Shown: positions 1 to 8,802, counted from the first letter of the stretch. The stretch: DNA of 64,000 bases from JBNGOQ01 sp050589645 (GCF_050589645.1 NZ_JBNGOQ010000004.1:636479-700478); one strand, 5' to 3'. Numbers and translations: made by a program. Notes: generated from the letters alone by a model not told the origin.

Positions 1-320
1 TGGTTCCAATCCGTTATGTGCTGCTTCCCCTTGCGAAGCCCTATGGGGATATCTGGGTTGCCGTAATAGGTATTTACGGCATCTATGGCGCTTACCGCGT
101 ATTTTTCCAGGTTCCAGCACATAATGGCCAAGAGCTCCATTTCCCCTTTGTTCTGAAAATGGTTCAGCATGGCCAATGCGCCCAGATCGTCGGCATCCCC
201 TCCGAAGTCGGTATCGAATATGATTTTGGTTGGGGCCTTGGCCTGGGCATATACCGAATGGGAAAGCACAAAGCTCACCGCAAGGCCGCACAGTAGGGTG
301 CTTTGAATCAAATGTTTCAT
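1..320 (-). CDS. Nucleoside hydrolase family protein (5' part, runs off the window)
   Basis: The minus strand from the ATG at 320 reads without a stop to the window edge, giving the first 106 residues. They begin with a signal peptide (residues 1-26, ending SVYAQA), so the enzyme is exported. Next comes IIFDTDFGGDADDLGAL, the N-terminal metal-binding loop of the inosine-uridine preferring nucleoside hydrolase family (DTDxGxDxDD), whose aspartates bind calcium and the ribose. The family cleaves N-ribosidic bonds. Secreted members with this loop are common in Bacteroidota, and their substrates often are not nucleosides. The first 25 bases of the gene recur at 1091-1115. The 3' part lies outside the window. 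Confidence 0.85.
   Translation of the reverse strand, partial: MKHLIQSTLLCGLAVSFVLSHSVYAQAKAPTKIIFDTDFGGDADDLGALAMLNHFQNKGEMELLAIMCWNLEKYAVSAIDAVNTYYGNPDIPIGLRKGKQHITDWN
296..320. repeat. Direct repeat, copy 1 (start of the nucleoside hydrolase gene)
   Basis: 25 bases (gggtgctttg...gtttcat) identical to 1091-1115. This copy covers the first codons of the nucleoside hydrolase gene on the minus strand. Confidence 0.85.
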
Positions 321-477
321 AATGTTATTATTTCCAATGGCACGAATGTATAATTATGATCCGAGCTATCAAGTTTTGTAGTAAAAATCCCTATAAACGG
401 GTATTGTATCATAGGACAAATCCGATTACATTCCGTAGCAAAGACTGAAGATTTTTCAAATTTTAAATCACTATGTT

Positions 478-978
478 ATGGAAGCAAAAAATAAAAAAAT
501 CAAACAAAATTTCAAAGAAATAATAGAACCGAAAATTGGTTCTATTGAACGATTCGAGGAAATTCAACCTTATATCTTAGTGGGAAGAGGGGTATATTCA
601 ACACCAACCGGTACAAGGGTTCTTCTTAAATATGATGGAGTAGGAAATGATAAATTAATATTCCAGGAGCGAAGTGTTTTGCATGTGGGGGGTTGGCATA
701 AAACTGGTACTGATGGGATCATTGAGTTTTTAATCTCTGAATATGTAGACACTAACTTTAGTCCATCAAATGCGACACGTTTCCTTACACCTAAAATTAC
801 CACTGCAACACCCATAAACAATGTTGCAATTCTTACAGTTCAATCTTCTATTGTGGACACGGATGGAGATGAAGATATTAAGTTTGTAGTTCGATCTTTC
901 GGAGCCAACGGTGACGTACGTGGAAATGTGGCATTCAATTGGCAATGTACTGTTCCATATGATGCACCAGATTTTTGA
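478..978 (+). CDS. Hypothetical protein, 166 aa
   Basis: I do not recognise this protein. It starts with a very basic, Lys/Asn-rich stretch (MEAKNKKIKQNFKEI) and has no signal peptide or membrane segment. The rest looks like a soluble beta-rich domain, with a GG-W segment (HVGGWHKTGT) near residue 75 and a D-T-D-G-D-E-D run near residue 127 that could bind calcium. The gene is clearly more AT-rich than its neighbours and stands alone between two copies of a 25-bp direct repeat, which suggests late acquisition. ATG 478 is the only sensible start. No Shine-Dalgarno sequence is visible, as is usual in this phylum. Confidence 0.6.
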   Translation: MEAKNKKIKQNFKEIIEPKIGSIERFEEIQPYILVGRGVYSTPTGTRVLLKYDGVGNDKLIFQERSVLHVGGWHKTGTDGIIEFLISEYVDTNFSPSNATRFLTPKITTATPINNVAILTVQSSIVDTDGDEDIKFVVRSFGANGDVRGNVAFNWQCTVPYDAPDF

Positions 979-1289
979 AGCAGCCCTCAGGTCTGATATT
1001 GGTCGGTAAAGGCGATTCTCTCGCAAAAACTCCAGATACCGCTTTGGACCAGATATGACGTACGGTACGGATTTCAAATCCGCACCATCTGGGTGCTTTG
1101 AATCAAATGTTTCATCGTGTTGTTGTTCTAAGGATAAATGATATTTGGGTTAAGAAATATAGTTAAAACAAATGTTCATTTAGTGCTTTAGGGGTATTTT
1201 ATTGTGCCTGTTGGTGGTAGCTCTGGGAGCAAGATTGCTTCCCTCCGCCAAGGAATCGATCTTTGGGGAGAAGCTTCAGCCTTGGAAAT
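979..1289. other. Intergenic stretch, no gene seen
   Basis: No convincing coding frame on either strand. It holds the second copy of the 25-bp repeat at 1091-1115, in minus orientation. From there the frame reads only 13 codons before a stop, so this is at most a relic of a gene start. Confidence 0.6.
1091..1115. repeat. Direct repeat, copy 2
   Basis: Identical to 296-320, the first 25 bases of the nucleoside hydrolase gene. The bases just beyond also resemble each other (aatgttattattt versus cgtgttgttgttc), so the shared segment includes a little of the leader. Confidence 0.85.
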
Positions 1290-1318
1290 AAAAAAGCCAC
1301 CAACTTTCGTTGATGGCT
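1290..1318 (-). terminator. Duplicated tRNA terminator (outer copy)
   Basis: On the minus strand GCCATCAAC-GAAA-GTTGGTGGC is followed by T6. It is a second copy of the terminator next to the tRNA. It follows a fragment of the tRNA acceptor 3' strand (1325-1334), not a complete tRNA. Confidence 0.75.
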
Positions 1319-1334
1319 TTCTTTGTAGCGGGAA
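1297..1334. repeat. 38-bp direct repeat: tRNA 3' end plus terminator, copy 1
   Basis: Identical to 1436-1473, at a spacing of 139 bases. The unit carries the last bases of the tRNA-Met acceptor strand and the whole terminator stem. The tRNA body is absent from this copy. Confidence 0.85.
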
Positions 1335-1430
1335 CCCGCCTTCATTTCATTGCGGCGGGCAGGCTGGACGCCCTTGTGGCCTGTTTACGATAGGTTTTCC
1401 ATCTTGTTGTTCGTTCAAAATTTCCAATAA

Positions 1431-1457
1431 AAAAACCACCAACTTTCGTTGATGGCT
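1431..1457 (-). terminator. Rho-independent terminator of tRNA-fMet
   Basis: Minus strand: stem CCATCAAC / GTTGGTGG (positions 1455-1448 and 1443-1436), GAAA tetraloop, then a run of seven T. It lies 8 bases past the tRNA 3' end. Confidence 0.85.
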
Positions 1458-1464
1458 TTCTTTG

Positions 1465-1520
<56 letters not shown>

Positions 1521-1537
<17 letters not shown>

Positions 1538-1749
1538 ATGTATGTTTTATCGCTCTTACGCGTACATTATTTTATTATATCTGCTCAGTTCAAGTAGGTA
1601 CCCTGTCCTGAGCGCCGTCGAAGGATACTGCTCTATCCCGCGATGTATGTTTTATCGCTCTTACGCGTACATTATTTTATTATATCTGCTCAGTTCAAGT
1701 AGGTACCCTGTCCTGAGCGCCGTCGAAGGATACTGCTCTATCCCGCGAT
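1521..1749. repeat. 105-bp tandem repeat carrying the 5' end of tRNA-fMet
   Basis: Units at 1521-1625 and 1626-1730 are identical, and a third partial unit runs 1731-1749. Each unit begins with the complement of the tRNA 5' end (acceptor 5' strand and part of the D arm) and continues through the region upstream of the tRNA, including a palindromic-repeat-like segment (tgagcgccgtcga). Only the leftmost unit joins a complete tRNA. The 1538-1860 interval otherwise shows no gene; an open frame across the repeats arises only from the duplication. Confidence 0.9.
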
Positions 1750-1860
1750 ATGGACAGCAAAGATACAACGGTTTCTTTGTTTTATCCAAATGTGGGCCGG
1801 ATTTATTTTTCGGTTTCGTCCTATTCTTTAAATTCCATACCTTCGGGCCTGATACGTTTT

Positions 1861-3228
1861 ATGGAAGCAATCAACGATTTTTTGTCGGCCGTGCTGCCCT
1901 ATACCGAATGGGTAATGCTATTTTTGATTATTGGTGGCGGACTGTTCCTTGTGTGCTATTCCAAACTGCTTCCCTATCGATATTTTAGACATGCCATTGG
2001 TATTACCTCCGGAAAGTTTGATGACCCGGATGATCCCGGGGAAGTTAGCCATTTACAGGCGCTGTCCTCGGCGGTAGCGGCCACAGTGGGGCTGGGGAAT
2101 ATTTCCGGGGTAGCCATCGCCATTTATTTGGGTGGTCCAGGCGTTGTGTTCTGGATTTGGATTACAGCCCTTGTGGGTATGTGCATCAAATTCTATTCCT
2201 GCAGTCTGGCCGTTATGTTCCGGGGTCAGGATAGTGCCGGTAAGCTTCAAGGAGGTCCAATGTACTATATTACCCAGGGCATGGGAAAAAAAGCCAAACC
2301 CCTGGCGGTCTTTTTCTGTCTGGCGGGATTGTTCGGCGTACTGCCCGCTTTTACAACGAATCAATTTACCCAAACGCTAATGGGCGTTATACAACCCGAT
2401 CAAAACCTTTTGGCCCTTGGGGATTTTAATTGGAAATTGGGGATAGGGATTGTTCTATCCATCATCACATCTTTTGTGATTTTTGGCGGCCTTAAGAAAA
2501 TTGCACGGGTGGCAACGGCCATTGTACCCTTTATGGTCCTTGTTTATCTTTTGGCAGTAATCTTCATTATGATCATGAACGCTGGGGAAATATTACCTTC
2601 CCTTAAATTGATATTCGCAGAGGCATTTAACCTTAAGACGGCTGCGCAGGGCGGTTTGTGGGGACTCATCATTATAGGGATACGCCGCGCGGTATTTTCC
2701 AACGAGTCAGGAGTAGGTAATGCCCCTATGTACCACGGGCAGTCCAAGACCAAGGAACCCGTTCAGGAAGGTCTGGTGGCCATGTTAGGACCTTTTATAG
2801 ATACTATAGTGGTCTGTACACTGACCGCCGTGGTCATTATTTTGAGCGGAGCCTATTTGGAGGCCGAGACCAATGGCATTGTCATGACCTTAATCGCCTT
2901 TAAAAAATCCCTTTTTGGTTTTGGCGATATACTGCTTATGGTTATTGTAACGGCTTTTGCCCTTTCTACTCTATTCACCTATTCCTATTATGGCACCAAA
3001 TGCCTGTCCTTTATCACCAATGCCAAAACGGGAGGCTTTTACAACTATATCTACATAGCAAGTATTACCTTTGCAGCGGTCGCCTCGGTGGATCTGGTAG
3101 TAAATTTAATCGACCTGTCCTTTGCCCTAATGGTTATCCCTAATATGATCGCGGTATTGTACTTGGCGCCCAAAGTGAACAAGGCGATGAAAACCTATTT
3201 TTCAAAACGTACGGATGGCAGAACATAA
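1861..3228 (+). CDS. Alanine/glycine:sodium symporter family (AGCS) protein
   Basis: Imports alanine or glycine with sodium across the inner membrane. About ten hydrophobic segments are visible. Family signatures include LIIGGGLFLVCYS in the first membrane span, the block from SHLQALSSAVAATVGLGNI into GGPGVVFWIW, GGPMYYI, and the late FSNESGVGNAPMYHG motif. The frame is open from 1750, but that extension starts within the duplicated tRNA fragment, so ATG 1861 (MEAINDFL), which gives the usual 455-residue length, is preferred. The 3' end overlaps era by 14 bases, suggesting co-transcription. Confidence 0.9.
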   Translation: MEAINDFLSAVLPYTEWVMLFLIIGGGLFLVCYSKLLPYRYFRHAIGITSGKFDDPDDPGEVSHLQALSSAVAATVGLGNISGVAIAIYLGGPGVVFWIWITALVGMCIKFYSCSLAVMFRGQDSAGKLQGGPMYYITQGMGKKAKPLAVFFCLAGLFGVLPAFTTNQFTQTLMGVIQPDQNLLALGDFNWKLGIGIVLSIITSFVIFGGLKKIARVATAIVPFMVLVYLLAVIFIMIMNAGEILPSLKLIFAEAFNLKTAAQGGLWGLIIIGIRRAVFSNESGVGNAPMYHGQSKTKEPVQEGLVAMLGPFIDTIVVCTLTAVVIILSGAYLEAETNGIVMTLIAFKKSLFGFGDILLMVIVTAFALSTLFTYSYYGTKCLSFITNAKTGGFYNYIYIASITFAAVASVDLVVNLIDLSFALMVIPNMIAVLYLAPKVNKAMKTYFSKRTDGRT

Positions 3229-4105
3229 AGCAGGCTTTGTAAACATTATAGGAAATCCCAACGTGGGAAAGTCCACCCTCATGAACGCTTTCGTAGGGGA
3301 GAAACTATCTATCATTACCTCGAAAGCGCAGACCACCCGGCATCGGATTTTGGGCATAGTCAATGGCGATGATTTTCAGGTCATTCTTTCCGATACCCCC
3401 GGAATCATAAAACCGGCCTACGAATTGCAAACCTCCATGATGGACTTCGTGAAATCGGCCTTTGAAGATGCCGATGTGTTGCTCTACATGGTGGAAATTG
3501 GCGAAAAGGCCCTGAAGGACGAACAATTTTTTGACAAGATAAAAAAGACCCAGATTCCCGTGCTGCTCTTGCTGAACAAAATAGACACTTCTGAACAGGA
3601 AGTTTTGGAAGAACAGGTGCAGTATTGGCAGCAGCAACTGCCAGGGGCAGAGATCCATCCCATTTCGGCCCTGGAGAACTTTAACGTGAAGGAGGTTTTT
3701 GATCGCATCCTGCAGTTACTGCCCGAAGCACCCGCTTTTTACCCCAAGGACCAGCTGACGGATAAACCTGAACGTTTTTTTGTAAACGAGACCATTCGGG
3801 AGAAAATACTACAGCAATACAAGAAAGAGATTCCGTATGCCGTGGAAATAGAGACCGAGGAGTTTTTTGAGGACGAGAAGATTATCCGCATGCGTTCTGT
3901 AATTATGGTAGAGCGCGATTCGCAGAAAGGCATTATTATAGGACATAAGGGAAGTGCGCTAAAACGGGTCGGGGTAGCGGCCCGAAAGGACCTGGAAAAA
4001 TTCTTTGACAAGCAGGTGCATCTGGAACTCTATGTGAAGGTGAACAAAAATTGGCGTAGCGATCCCCGGCAGTTGAGGCGTTTTGGTTATAACCAAAAAA
4101 AATAG
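3215..4105 (+). CDS. era: GTPase Era
   Basis: Ribosome-assembly GTPase that binds the 3' end of 16S rRNA during 30S maturation, in the cytoplasm and at the membrane. The 296-residue length is typical. G1 is GNPNVGKST (residues 12-20), followed by switch I with TTRHR, DTPG (G3), NKID (G4) and SALE (G5). The C-terminal KH domain carries GIIIGHKGSALKRVG. The start lies inside the end of the symporter gene. The gene ends 6 bases before the convergent membrane-protein gene at 4112, with no obvious terminator between them. Confidence 0.97.
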   Translation: MAEHKAGFVNIIGNPNVGKSTLMNAFVGEKLSIITSKAQTTRHRILGIVNGDDFQVILSDTPGIIKPAYELQTSMMDFVKSAFEDADVLLYMVEIGEKALKDEQFFDKIKKTQIPVLLLLNKIDTSEQEVLEEQVQYWQQQLPGAEIHPISALENFNVKEVFDRILQLLPEAPAFYPKDQLTDKPERFFVNETIREKILQQYKKEIPYAVEIETEEFFEDEKIIRMRSVIMVERDSQKGIIIGHKGSALKRVGVAARKDLEKFFDKQVHLELYVKVNKNWRSDPRQLRRFGYNQKK

Positions 4106-4111
4106 GAAGTC

Positions 4112-4603
4112 CTATACCGGTAGCACCTCTGTCATAAAGCGGTACAATTGTTCCATTTGAGGCCTTCCTTTCCGCTTTCCTTCCCGTCCGGCCACGTACA
4201 GCACCACCCAAATAAATACCATGAACACCATGACCCCCAATTGCAGGCCATAGGGTTTGTCAAGGGACCAGTTGGAGTACCCCCAAATACCGAATATGAT
4301 AAACAGCGTGCCCACGCCAAAGTGTAGGAACATAAAAAAGGTCCAAAGCGTAGGGTTGGGCCCGAACAGTCCGTAAAGTTTGGAACGTTGTTCCCCCTCC
4401 TCGTTGATTTCCAAATGCAGTTGGGGGGACCAAAAATGCACTTCTTCCGCCTTAAATTTTATGAAGATGTGGTCATCCAAGCGCTTTACGATGAAAGTTC
4501 GCCCCTCTGTTTTTTCGAACGCACTTAAAACGGTTTCCTTAGGTTTCTCCAATTCCAGTTGAAATCTGGGTCTTAATACTATTTCGTTGGGTAAGCTCTT
4601 CAT
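4112..4603 (-). CDS. Conserved two-TM membrane protein
   Basis: 163 residues. The N-terminal half is soluble (residues 1-95, charged beta-rich) and is followed by two membrane segments around residues 100-122 and 130-150, then a basic tail. No catalytic motif is seen. Similar proteins sit beside era in flavobacteria and have sometimes been labelled 'GTP-binding', but there is no P-loop here. An alternative ATG lies three codons upstream at 4612. I infer an inner-membrane protein of unknown role. Confidence 0.75.
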   Translation of the reverse strand: MKSLPNEIVLRPRFQLELEKPKETVLSAFEKTEGRTFIVKRLDDHIFIKFKAEEVHFWSPQLHLEINEEGEQRSKLYGLFGPNPTLWTFFMFLHFGVGTLFIIFGIWGYSNWSLDKPYGLQLGVMVFMVFIWVVLYVAGREGKRKGRPQMEQLYRFMTEVLPV

Positions 4604-4741
4604 AATACGCATTACTGGGAGCTGTTAAGATATTGCTTTTTTATTCAAATGGCGCAAGTTATCGCTCCGCTGTTTACATTTTCATAACGGTCATTTCATG
4701 GAAAAAATACGGGATTTCACTAGGTATTCGTAATCTTTGCC

Positions 4742-4749
4742 TATATTTG
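4742..4749 (+). promoter_or_regulatory. Candidate -7 box for the acetyltransferase gene
   Basis: TATATTTG matches the Bacteroidota -7 consensus TAnnTTTG and lies 34 bases before ATG 4784. No clear -33 TTG is seen. Confidence 0.4.
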
Positions 4750-4783
4750 AAATATCGATTAAGTGTACAAAATCATCGATAAA

Positions 4784-5503
4784 ATGCAAAATATTGTCAT
4801 ATTTGGAGCCTCAGGCCATGGAAGCGTTGTTTTGGATTGCCTTGAACGAGAAGGCAAATACAATGTGGTCGGATTTGTTGATTCTTTTAAAAAGGAAGGG
4901 AGAAAACAGAACGGATACGAAATTTTGGGACGCGAATATGATCTTCCTTTCCTTATGGAGCGCCATAATCTATATGGAGGGATTATTGCTGTAGGGGACA
5001 ACTGGACTCGGAACCTATTGGTCAAAAAGATTTTGAGCATAGCACCTAGCTTTAATTTTATATCTGCAGTTCATCCCAGCGCCGTTATCGGAAAGAATGT
5101 GGATATTGGAATGGGTACGGCGGTGATGCCCGGAGCCATAATCAATGCGAATTCCATAGTGGGCGATTTTTGTATTATAAACACTAATTCCTCATTGGGG
5201 CACGATGGAACCATGGAGAACTATTCGAGCATAGCATCGGGTGTCTGCACCGGTGGTGGCTTTACCCTAGGTGAATTTTCCGCGATTTCCGTCGGGGCCA
5301 GAATTATCGAAAACATCACCATTATGGACCATACCTTGGTGGGTGCTGGGGCCTTGGTGGTAAAGGATATCGAAAGCCACGTTGTAGCCTATGGATCCCC
5401 TGCGCGCATCATTAGGAAACGAAGCGTTGGGGAACACTATTTATCAGGAAACAAAAGCGAACAAACGCGTACCGAATTCCCACTGATACCCAATAATTTC
5501 TAG
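4784..5503 (+). CDS. PglD/NeuD-type sugar O-acyltransferase
   Basis: 239 residues. An N-terminal Rossmann-like PglD domain (IVIFGASGHGSVVLDC, residues 3-18) binds the sugar nucleotide. From about residue 100 come left-handed beta-helix hexapeptide repeats ending in GSPARIIRK, the acetyl-CoA binding part. Family members N- or O-acetylate nucleotide-linked amino sugars for surface glycans. The catalytic His is probably in NTNSSLGHDG. A GTG seven codons upstream (4763) is possible, but ATG 4784 puts the nucleotide-binding strand right at the N terminus. It is an orphan between two GTPase genes, with no glycan locus near. Confidence 0.85.
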   Translation: MQNIVIFGASGHGSVVLDCLEREGKYNVVGFVDSFKKEGRKQNGYEILGREYDLPFLMERHNLYGGIIAVGDNWTRNLLVKKILSIAPSFNFISAVHPSAVIGKNVDIGMGTAVMPGAIINANSIVGDFCIINTNSSLGHDGTMENYSSIASGVCTGGGFTLGEFSAISVGARIIENITIMDHTLVGAGALVVKDIESHVVAYGSPARIIRKRSVGEHYLSGNKSEQTRTEFPLIPNNF

Positions 5504-5592
5504 GGTATGGACTTTCCGGGAAAACGAAAAAATCAAAAACCTTCTCCGTCCACTTTACGGCCGGGCAGTACTCGTATTATTGGGATTAGTGC

Positions 5593-5600
5593 TACCTTTG
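5593..5600 (+). promoter_or_regulatory. Candidate -7 box for der
   Basis: TACCTTTG fits TAnnTTTG and lies 18 bases before the der ATG. This would give a leader of about 10 nt. The -33 element is not convincing. Confidence 0.35.
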
Positions 5601-5617
5601 TGCCCTAATTCAAAGAA

Positions 5618-6919
5618 ATGAGTGCCATCGTTGCCATTGTAGGAAGACCCAATGTGGGCAAATCCACTTTCTTTAACCGTTTGATCAAACGTAGAGAGGC
5701 CATTGTAGATGCCGCTAGCGGGGTTACGCGTGATCGCCATTACGGGAAAAGTGATTGGAACGGGAAGGAATTTTCCCTGATCGATACCGGGGGTTATGTG
5801 TTGGGCAGTGACGACATTTTTGAACAGGAAATAGACAAACAAGTAGAGCTGGCCATTGAAGAGGCCGATGCCGTAATATTTATGGTAGATGTGGAAACCG
5901 GGATAACCGGTATGGATGAGGATGTGGCCAAATTGTTGCGTCGGGCAGACAAGCCGGTTTTTTTGGCGGTCAATAAGGTAGACAATGCCAAACGTGCCGA
6001 GGATGCGGTGGAATTCTACTCCTTGGGCTTGGGGGAATACTACACCCTTTCCAGTATCAATGGTAGCGGTACCGGCGAATTGTTGGACGCCTTGGTAGCG
6101 GTGTTGCCGGAACATGAGGAGCAAGGTGAGGATCTGCCCCGTTTTGCCGTGGTAGGTAGGCCCAACGCCGGAAAATCGTCCTTTATCAATGCACTGATCG
6201 GGGAAGAACGGTATATTGTGACCGATATAGCGGGAACGACCCGGGATAGTATCGATACCACTTACAATCGCTTTGGATTTGAATTCAATTTGGTGGATAC
6301 CGCTGGTATACGGCGAAAGGCCAAGGTGAAGGAAGACCTGGAATTTTATTCTGTAATGCGTTCTGTAAGAGCCATTGAACATTGTGATGTATGCCTGCTG
6401 GTACTGGATGCCACCAGGGGGTTTGACGGGCAGGTGGAAAATATTTTTTGGTTGGCCCAAAGGAACAACAAAGGAATCGTTATTCTGGTGAACAAGTGGG
6501 ATTTGGTGGACAAGGATACCCATTCGGTTAAGCAGTACACCCAAAAAATCAAAAAGGCCATAGAACCCTTTACGGATGTTCCCGTGCTCTTCATTTCGGT
6601 GCTTACCAAGCAACGGATTTTTAAGGCGATAGAGACCGCGGTGGAGGTGTATAAGAATCGATCTAAAAGAGTCCCAACCCGAAAGTTGAACGATACCCTG
6701 TTACCCATTATTGAGCACACACCTCCCCCGGCATACAAGGGAAAGTTCGTTAAGATCAAATTCTGTACCCAATTGCCCACACCCTATCCCCAGTTCGCTT
6801 TTTTCTGTAATCTGCCCCAATATGTAAGGGACCCTTACAAACGGTTTTTGGAGAACAAATTACGGGAGCATTTTGATTTTAACGGGGTGCCCATCACCAT
6901 TTTTATGAGGAAGAAATAG
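5618..6919 (+). CDS. der: Ribosome biogenesis GTPase Der (EngA)
   Basis: Two tandem GTPase domains needed for 50S subunit assembly. The first P-loop is GRPNVGKST (residues 8-16) with DTGG and NKVD. The second is GRPNAGKSS near residue 183 with DTAG and NKWD. A C-terminal KH-like domain follows, ending FMRKK. At 433 residues it has the family's normal length. It follows the PglD-like gene and lies 1.5 kb downstream of era, so two ribosome-assembly GTPases are grouped here. Confidence 0.97.
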   Translation: MSAIVAIVGRPNVGKSTFFNRLIKRREAIVDAASGVTRDRHYGKSDWNGKEFSLIDTGGYVLGSDDIFEQEIDKQVELAIEEADAVIFMVDVETGITGMDEDVAKLLRRADKPVFLAVNKVDNAKRAEDAVEFYSLGLGEYYTLSSINGSGTGELLDALVAVLPEHEEQGEDLPRFAVVGRPNAGKSSFINALIGEERYIVTDIAGTTRDSIDTTYNRFGFEFNLVDTAGIRRKAKVKEDLEFYSVMRSVRAIEHCDVCLLVLDATRGFDGQVENIFWLAQRNNKGIVILVNKWDLVDKDTHSVKQYTQKIKKAIEPFTDVPVLFISVLTKQRIFKAIETAVEVYKNRSKRVPTRKLNDTLLPIIEHTPPPAYKGKFVKIKFCTQLPTPYPQFAFFCNLPQYVRDPYKRFLENKLREHFDFNGVPITIFMRKK

Positions 6920-6923
6920 GTTT

Positions 6924-6958
6924 GTTGACAGTTGACAGTTGACAGTTGACAGTTGGCA
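6924..6958. repeat. GTTGACA heptamer array
   Basis: Five head-to-tail copies of GTTGACA directly after der. The last has one change (GTTGGCA). Confidence 0.9.
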
Positions 6959-7288
6959 ATACCTAACCTTGGATCTTGAACCAGTGGGCAGTGAGTTGTT
7001 GACGGCTTACGGGTGATTGTTGTACTTGTATTAAATATCAAGCTCCGTGTTCGCAATTCGCAATTCAACCTTCGTAGTTCCAAGTAGCTCCCTCCCTTTG
7101 TTAGGGGAAGGTGACCCCGACCGAAGCGTTAGGGGTGGAAGGATAGAAAAACTTATGTGCCGAAAGTACTTTCCGCCGAGCAAGGCTGGCGTCGGGGATG
7201 GAAGGGTAGTTTGCTATTACCTTAATCTGTTGCTAGTTGATGAACTGCAGATATCAATATCCTGCGAAAATGGTAGTATCGGTTAGTC

Positions 7289-7309
7289 ATTCCGCATTTA
7301 GTGCGGAAT
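7289..7309. repeat. Perfect stem-loop ATTCCGCA/TGCGGAAT
   Basis: An 8-bp perfect stem with a 5-base loop. No T run follows on either strand, so it is more likely a mobile or REP-like palindrome than a terminator. Confidence 0.6.
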
Positions 7310-7437
7310 CCATTCCGGTCAAATTGGTGCAGTTGAAAGTAGGCGCCTGCAGTGAACAATTAGCAATAAACAATGCCCAACCTTGAACAATAGGCAGTTC
7401 TGATTTCTGACTTCTGACCTCTGCTTTCTGAGTGCTT

Positions 7438-7767
7438 TCAGAGTTGATTTTTGATCTTTACCAACTCGGCCTTTACGCGTTCCAGCTTTTGAATGACCTC
7501 AAAATTGGACAAGGTTTTCAACTTTTCCTCCTTGAGATGTGTCTTGGCCCCTTCCAGGGTAAATCCGCGTTCTTTTACGAGATGGTAAATCAACTGTAGG
7601 TTGGTAATGTCCTTGGGCGTGAATTTGCGATTGCCCTTGGCATTCTTTTTAGGCTTCAATACATCGAATTCCTTTTCCCAAAAGCGGATTAACGAAGTGT
7701 TTACGCCAAAGGCCTTGGCGACTTCCCCAATTCCGTAATACCTTTTTTCGGGTAATTCTATATGCAT
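7438..7767 (-). CDS. MerR family transcriptional regulator
   Basis: 109 residues. The N-terminal winged helix-turn-helix is KRYYGIGEVAKAFGVNTSLIRFWEKEF (split here as KRYYGIGEVAKAF and NTSLIRFWEKEF), the MerR DNA-binding signature, with a wing around GNRKFTPKDI and a coiled-coil dimer helix at the C terminus. No effector-binding cysteines or domain follow, so it may act constitutively or through a partner. The ATG overlaps the stop of the upstream M23 peptidase gene (TAATG), indicating translational coupling and a shared message. Confidence 0.88.
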   Translation of the reverse strand: MHIELPEKRYYGIGEVAKAFGVNTSLIRFWEKEFDVLKPKKNAKGNRKFTPKDITNLQLIYHLVKERGFTLEGAKTHLKEEKLKTLSNFEVIQKLERVKAELVKIKNQL

Positions 7768-8744
7768 TAATCCAAGGATTGGTTTTCCTGAGAGGCGTAT
7801 TTCAACATATTTTCAAATTCTTCCGCCGTTAAACTTCCATAATAGAAATTAATGGGGTTAATGCGGGCATCGTCCTTCCATACCTCATAATGCAAATGTG
7901 GGGCCTCGGAACGTCCGGTACTTCCCACAAAGCCAATGAGATCACCCCGTTTTACCTTTTGTCTTTTCTTCACATTGTATTTGCTCAAATGGGCATACAA
8001 GGTCATGTAGCCATAGCCATGGTCTATTCGAATGTGCTTGCCATAACCCGAAGCGCCATTGTCCGCACGGATAACCTTACCGTCACCGGTAGCGTAGATC
8101 GGAATGCCCTTGGGTGCGGTAAAATCCATGCCCCAGTGCATTTTTCTCGCCTTGGTAAAGGGGTCGGAACGCCACCCAAAACCTGAGGCCATACGGGTCA
8201 ATTTCTCATTGTTTATAGGTTGTATGGCTGGGATGGCCGCCAACAGTTTTTCCTTTTCCTCTGCTAGTTTTGTAATCTCATCCAGCGATTTGGACTGTAT
8301 CACCATTTGTTTTTGAATGATATCCAAGCGCTTGGTCGTGGATATGATCATTTCGGAATTGTTGAAACCCTCTAGCGATTTGTACCGATTTACCCCTCCA
8401 AAGCCTGCTCGGCGCTGCTCTTCCGGAATGGGATTGGCCTCAAAATAAAGTCGGTAAATATTGTTGTCACGATCTTCTATATTGGTAAGTACCTGTTCTA
8501 TCTGCTCCATTTTTTTATCCAACAGTTCAAATTGGAGCTCGTAGTTCTTTACCTCCCTTTGCAGGGACAGTTCCCTGGGGGTGTTCAACAGGTTGGTGTT
8601 CAAGAGCACGGTAAGCCCTAAAAAACCGAATAGAGCGGCCCCCATCAGGAAAAATAGGATATTCCTATATTTTCGCGATTTTTTGGCCTCTATCTTCCGA
8701 TAGGAAAGCGTATCGGGGTCGTAATAATATTTTACCTTAGACAT
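7767..8744 (-). CDS. M23 family peptidoglycan endopeptidase, membrane-anchored
   Basis: 325 residues. A short basic cytoplasmic start is followed by one TM helix (about residues 27-49), a coiled-coil stalk (50-185) and a LytM/M23 domain. Zinc-site motifs are visible: HWGMDFTAP (H-x3-D) and HLHYEVW (HxH). It probably trims peptidoglycan cross-links in the periplasm. Alternatively it could be an activator like EnvC, but the metal ligands look intact. It is co-transcribed and translationally coupled with the downstream MerR gene and divergent from alaS. Confidence 0.92.
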   Translation of the reverse strand: MSKVKYYYDPDTLSYRKIEAKKSRKYRNILFFLMGAALFGFLGLTVLLNTNLLNTPRELSLQREVKNYELQFELLDKKMEQIEQVLTNIEDRDNNIYRLYFEANPIPEEQRRAGFGGVNRYKSLEGFNNSEMIISTTKRLDIIQKQMVIQSKSLDEITKLAEEKEKLLAAIPAIQPINNEKLTRMASGFGWRSDPFTKARKMHWGMDFTAPKGIPIYATGDGKVIRADNGASGYGKHIRIDHGYGYMTLYAHLSKYNVKKRQKVKRGDLIGFVGSTGRSEAPHLHYEVWKDDARINPINFYYGSLTAEEFENMLKYASQENQSLD

Positions 8745-8790
8745 GAATGGATTTTGTCCTATTTTTGTCCTTTCGTTTTATCAGAACAAA

Positions 8791-8798
8791 CAAATATA
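8791..8798 (-). promoter_or_regulatory. Candidate -7 box for the M23/MerR operon
   Basis: Minus-strand TATATTTG fits TAnnTTTG, 47 bases before the ATG at 8744. It lies in the short divergent spacer with alaS. Confidence 0.4.
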
Positions 8799-8802
8799 AA
8801 AA

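Larger units (their letters stand above)
6920..7437. other. Repeat-rich intergenic region, no gene seen
   Basis: 518 bases without a believable coding frame. It contains a GTTGACA heptamer array (6924-6958), low-complexity runs reusing short words (caattcgcaattc; tgatttctgacttctgacc), a C/G-run element at about 7087-7142 resembling REP-like repeats scattered in flavobacterial genomes, and a stem-loop at 7289-7309. It separates the convergent der and MerR genes. Confidence 0.6.

Noticed and set aside
18..296. Plus-strand open frame at the left edge
   Set aside because: Opposite strand of the nucleoside hydrolase gene, which has a signal peptide and the metal-binding motif.
1542..1988. Open frame spanning the 105-bp tandem repeats
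   Set aside because: Its protein repeats itself exactly because the DNA is duplicated, and it runs into the symporter gene in another frame.
4763..4783. GTG start for the acetyltransferase
   Set aside because: The next ATG places the conserved Rossmann strand directly at the N terminus and keeps a normal leader.
5555..6613. Long open frame on the minus strand inside der
   Set aside because: It lies antisense to a clear Der protein and encodes a low-complexity, His-rich product without domain features.
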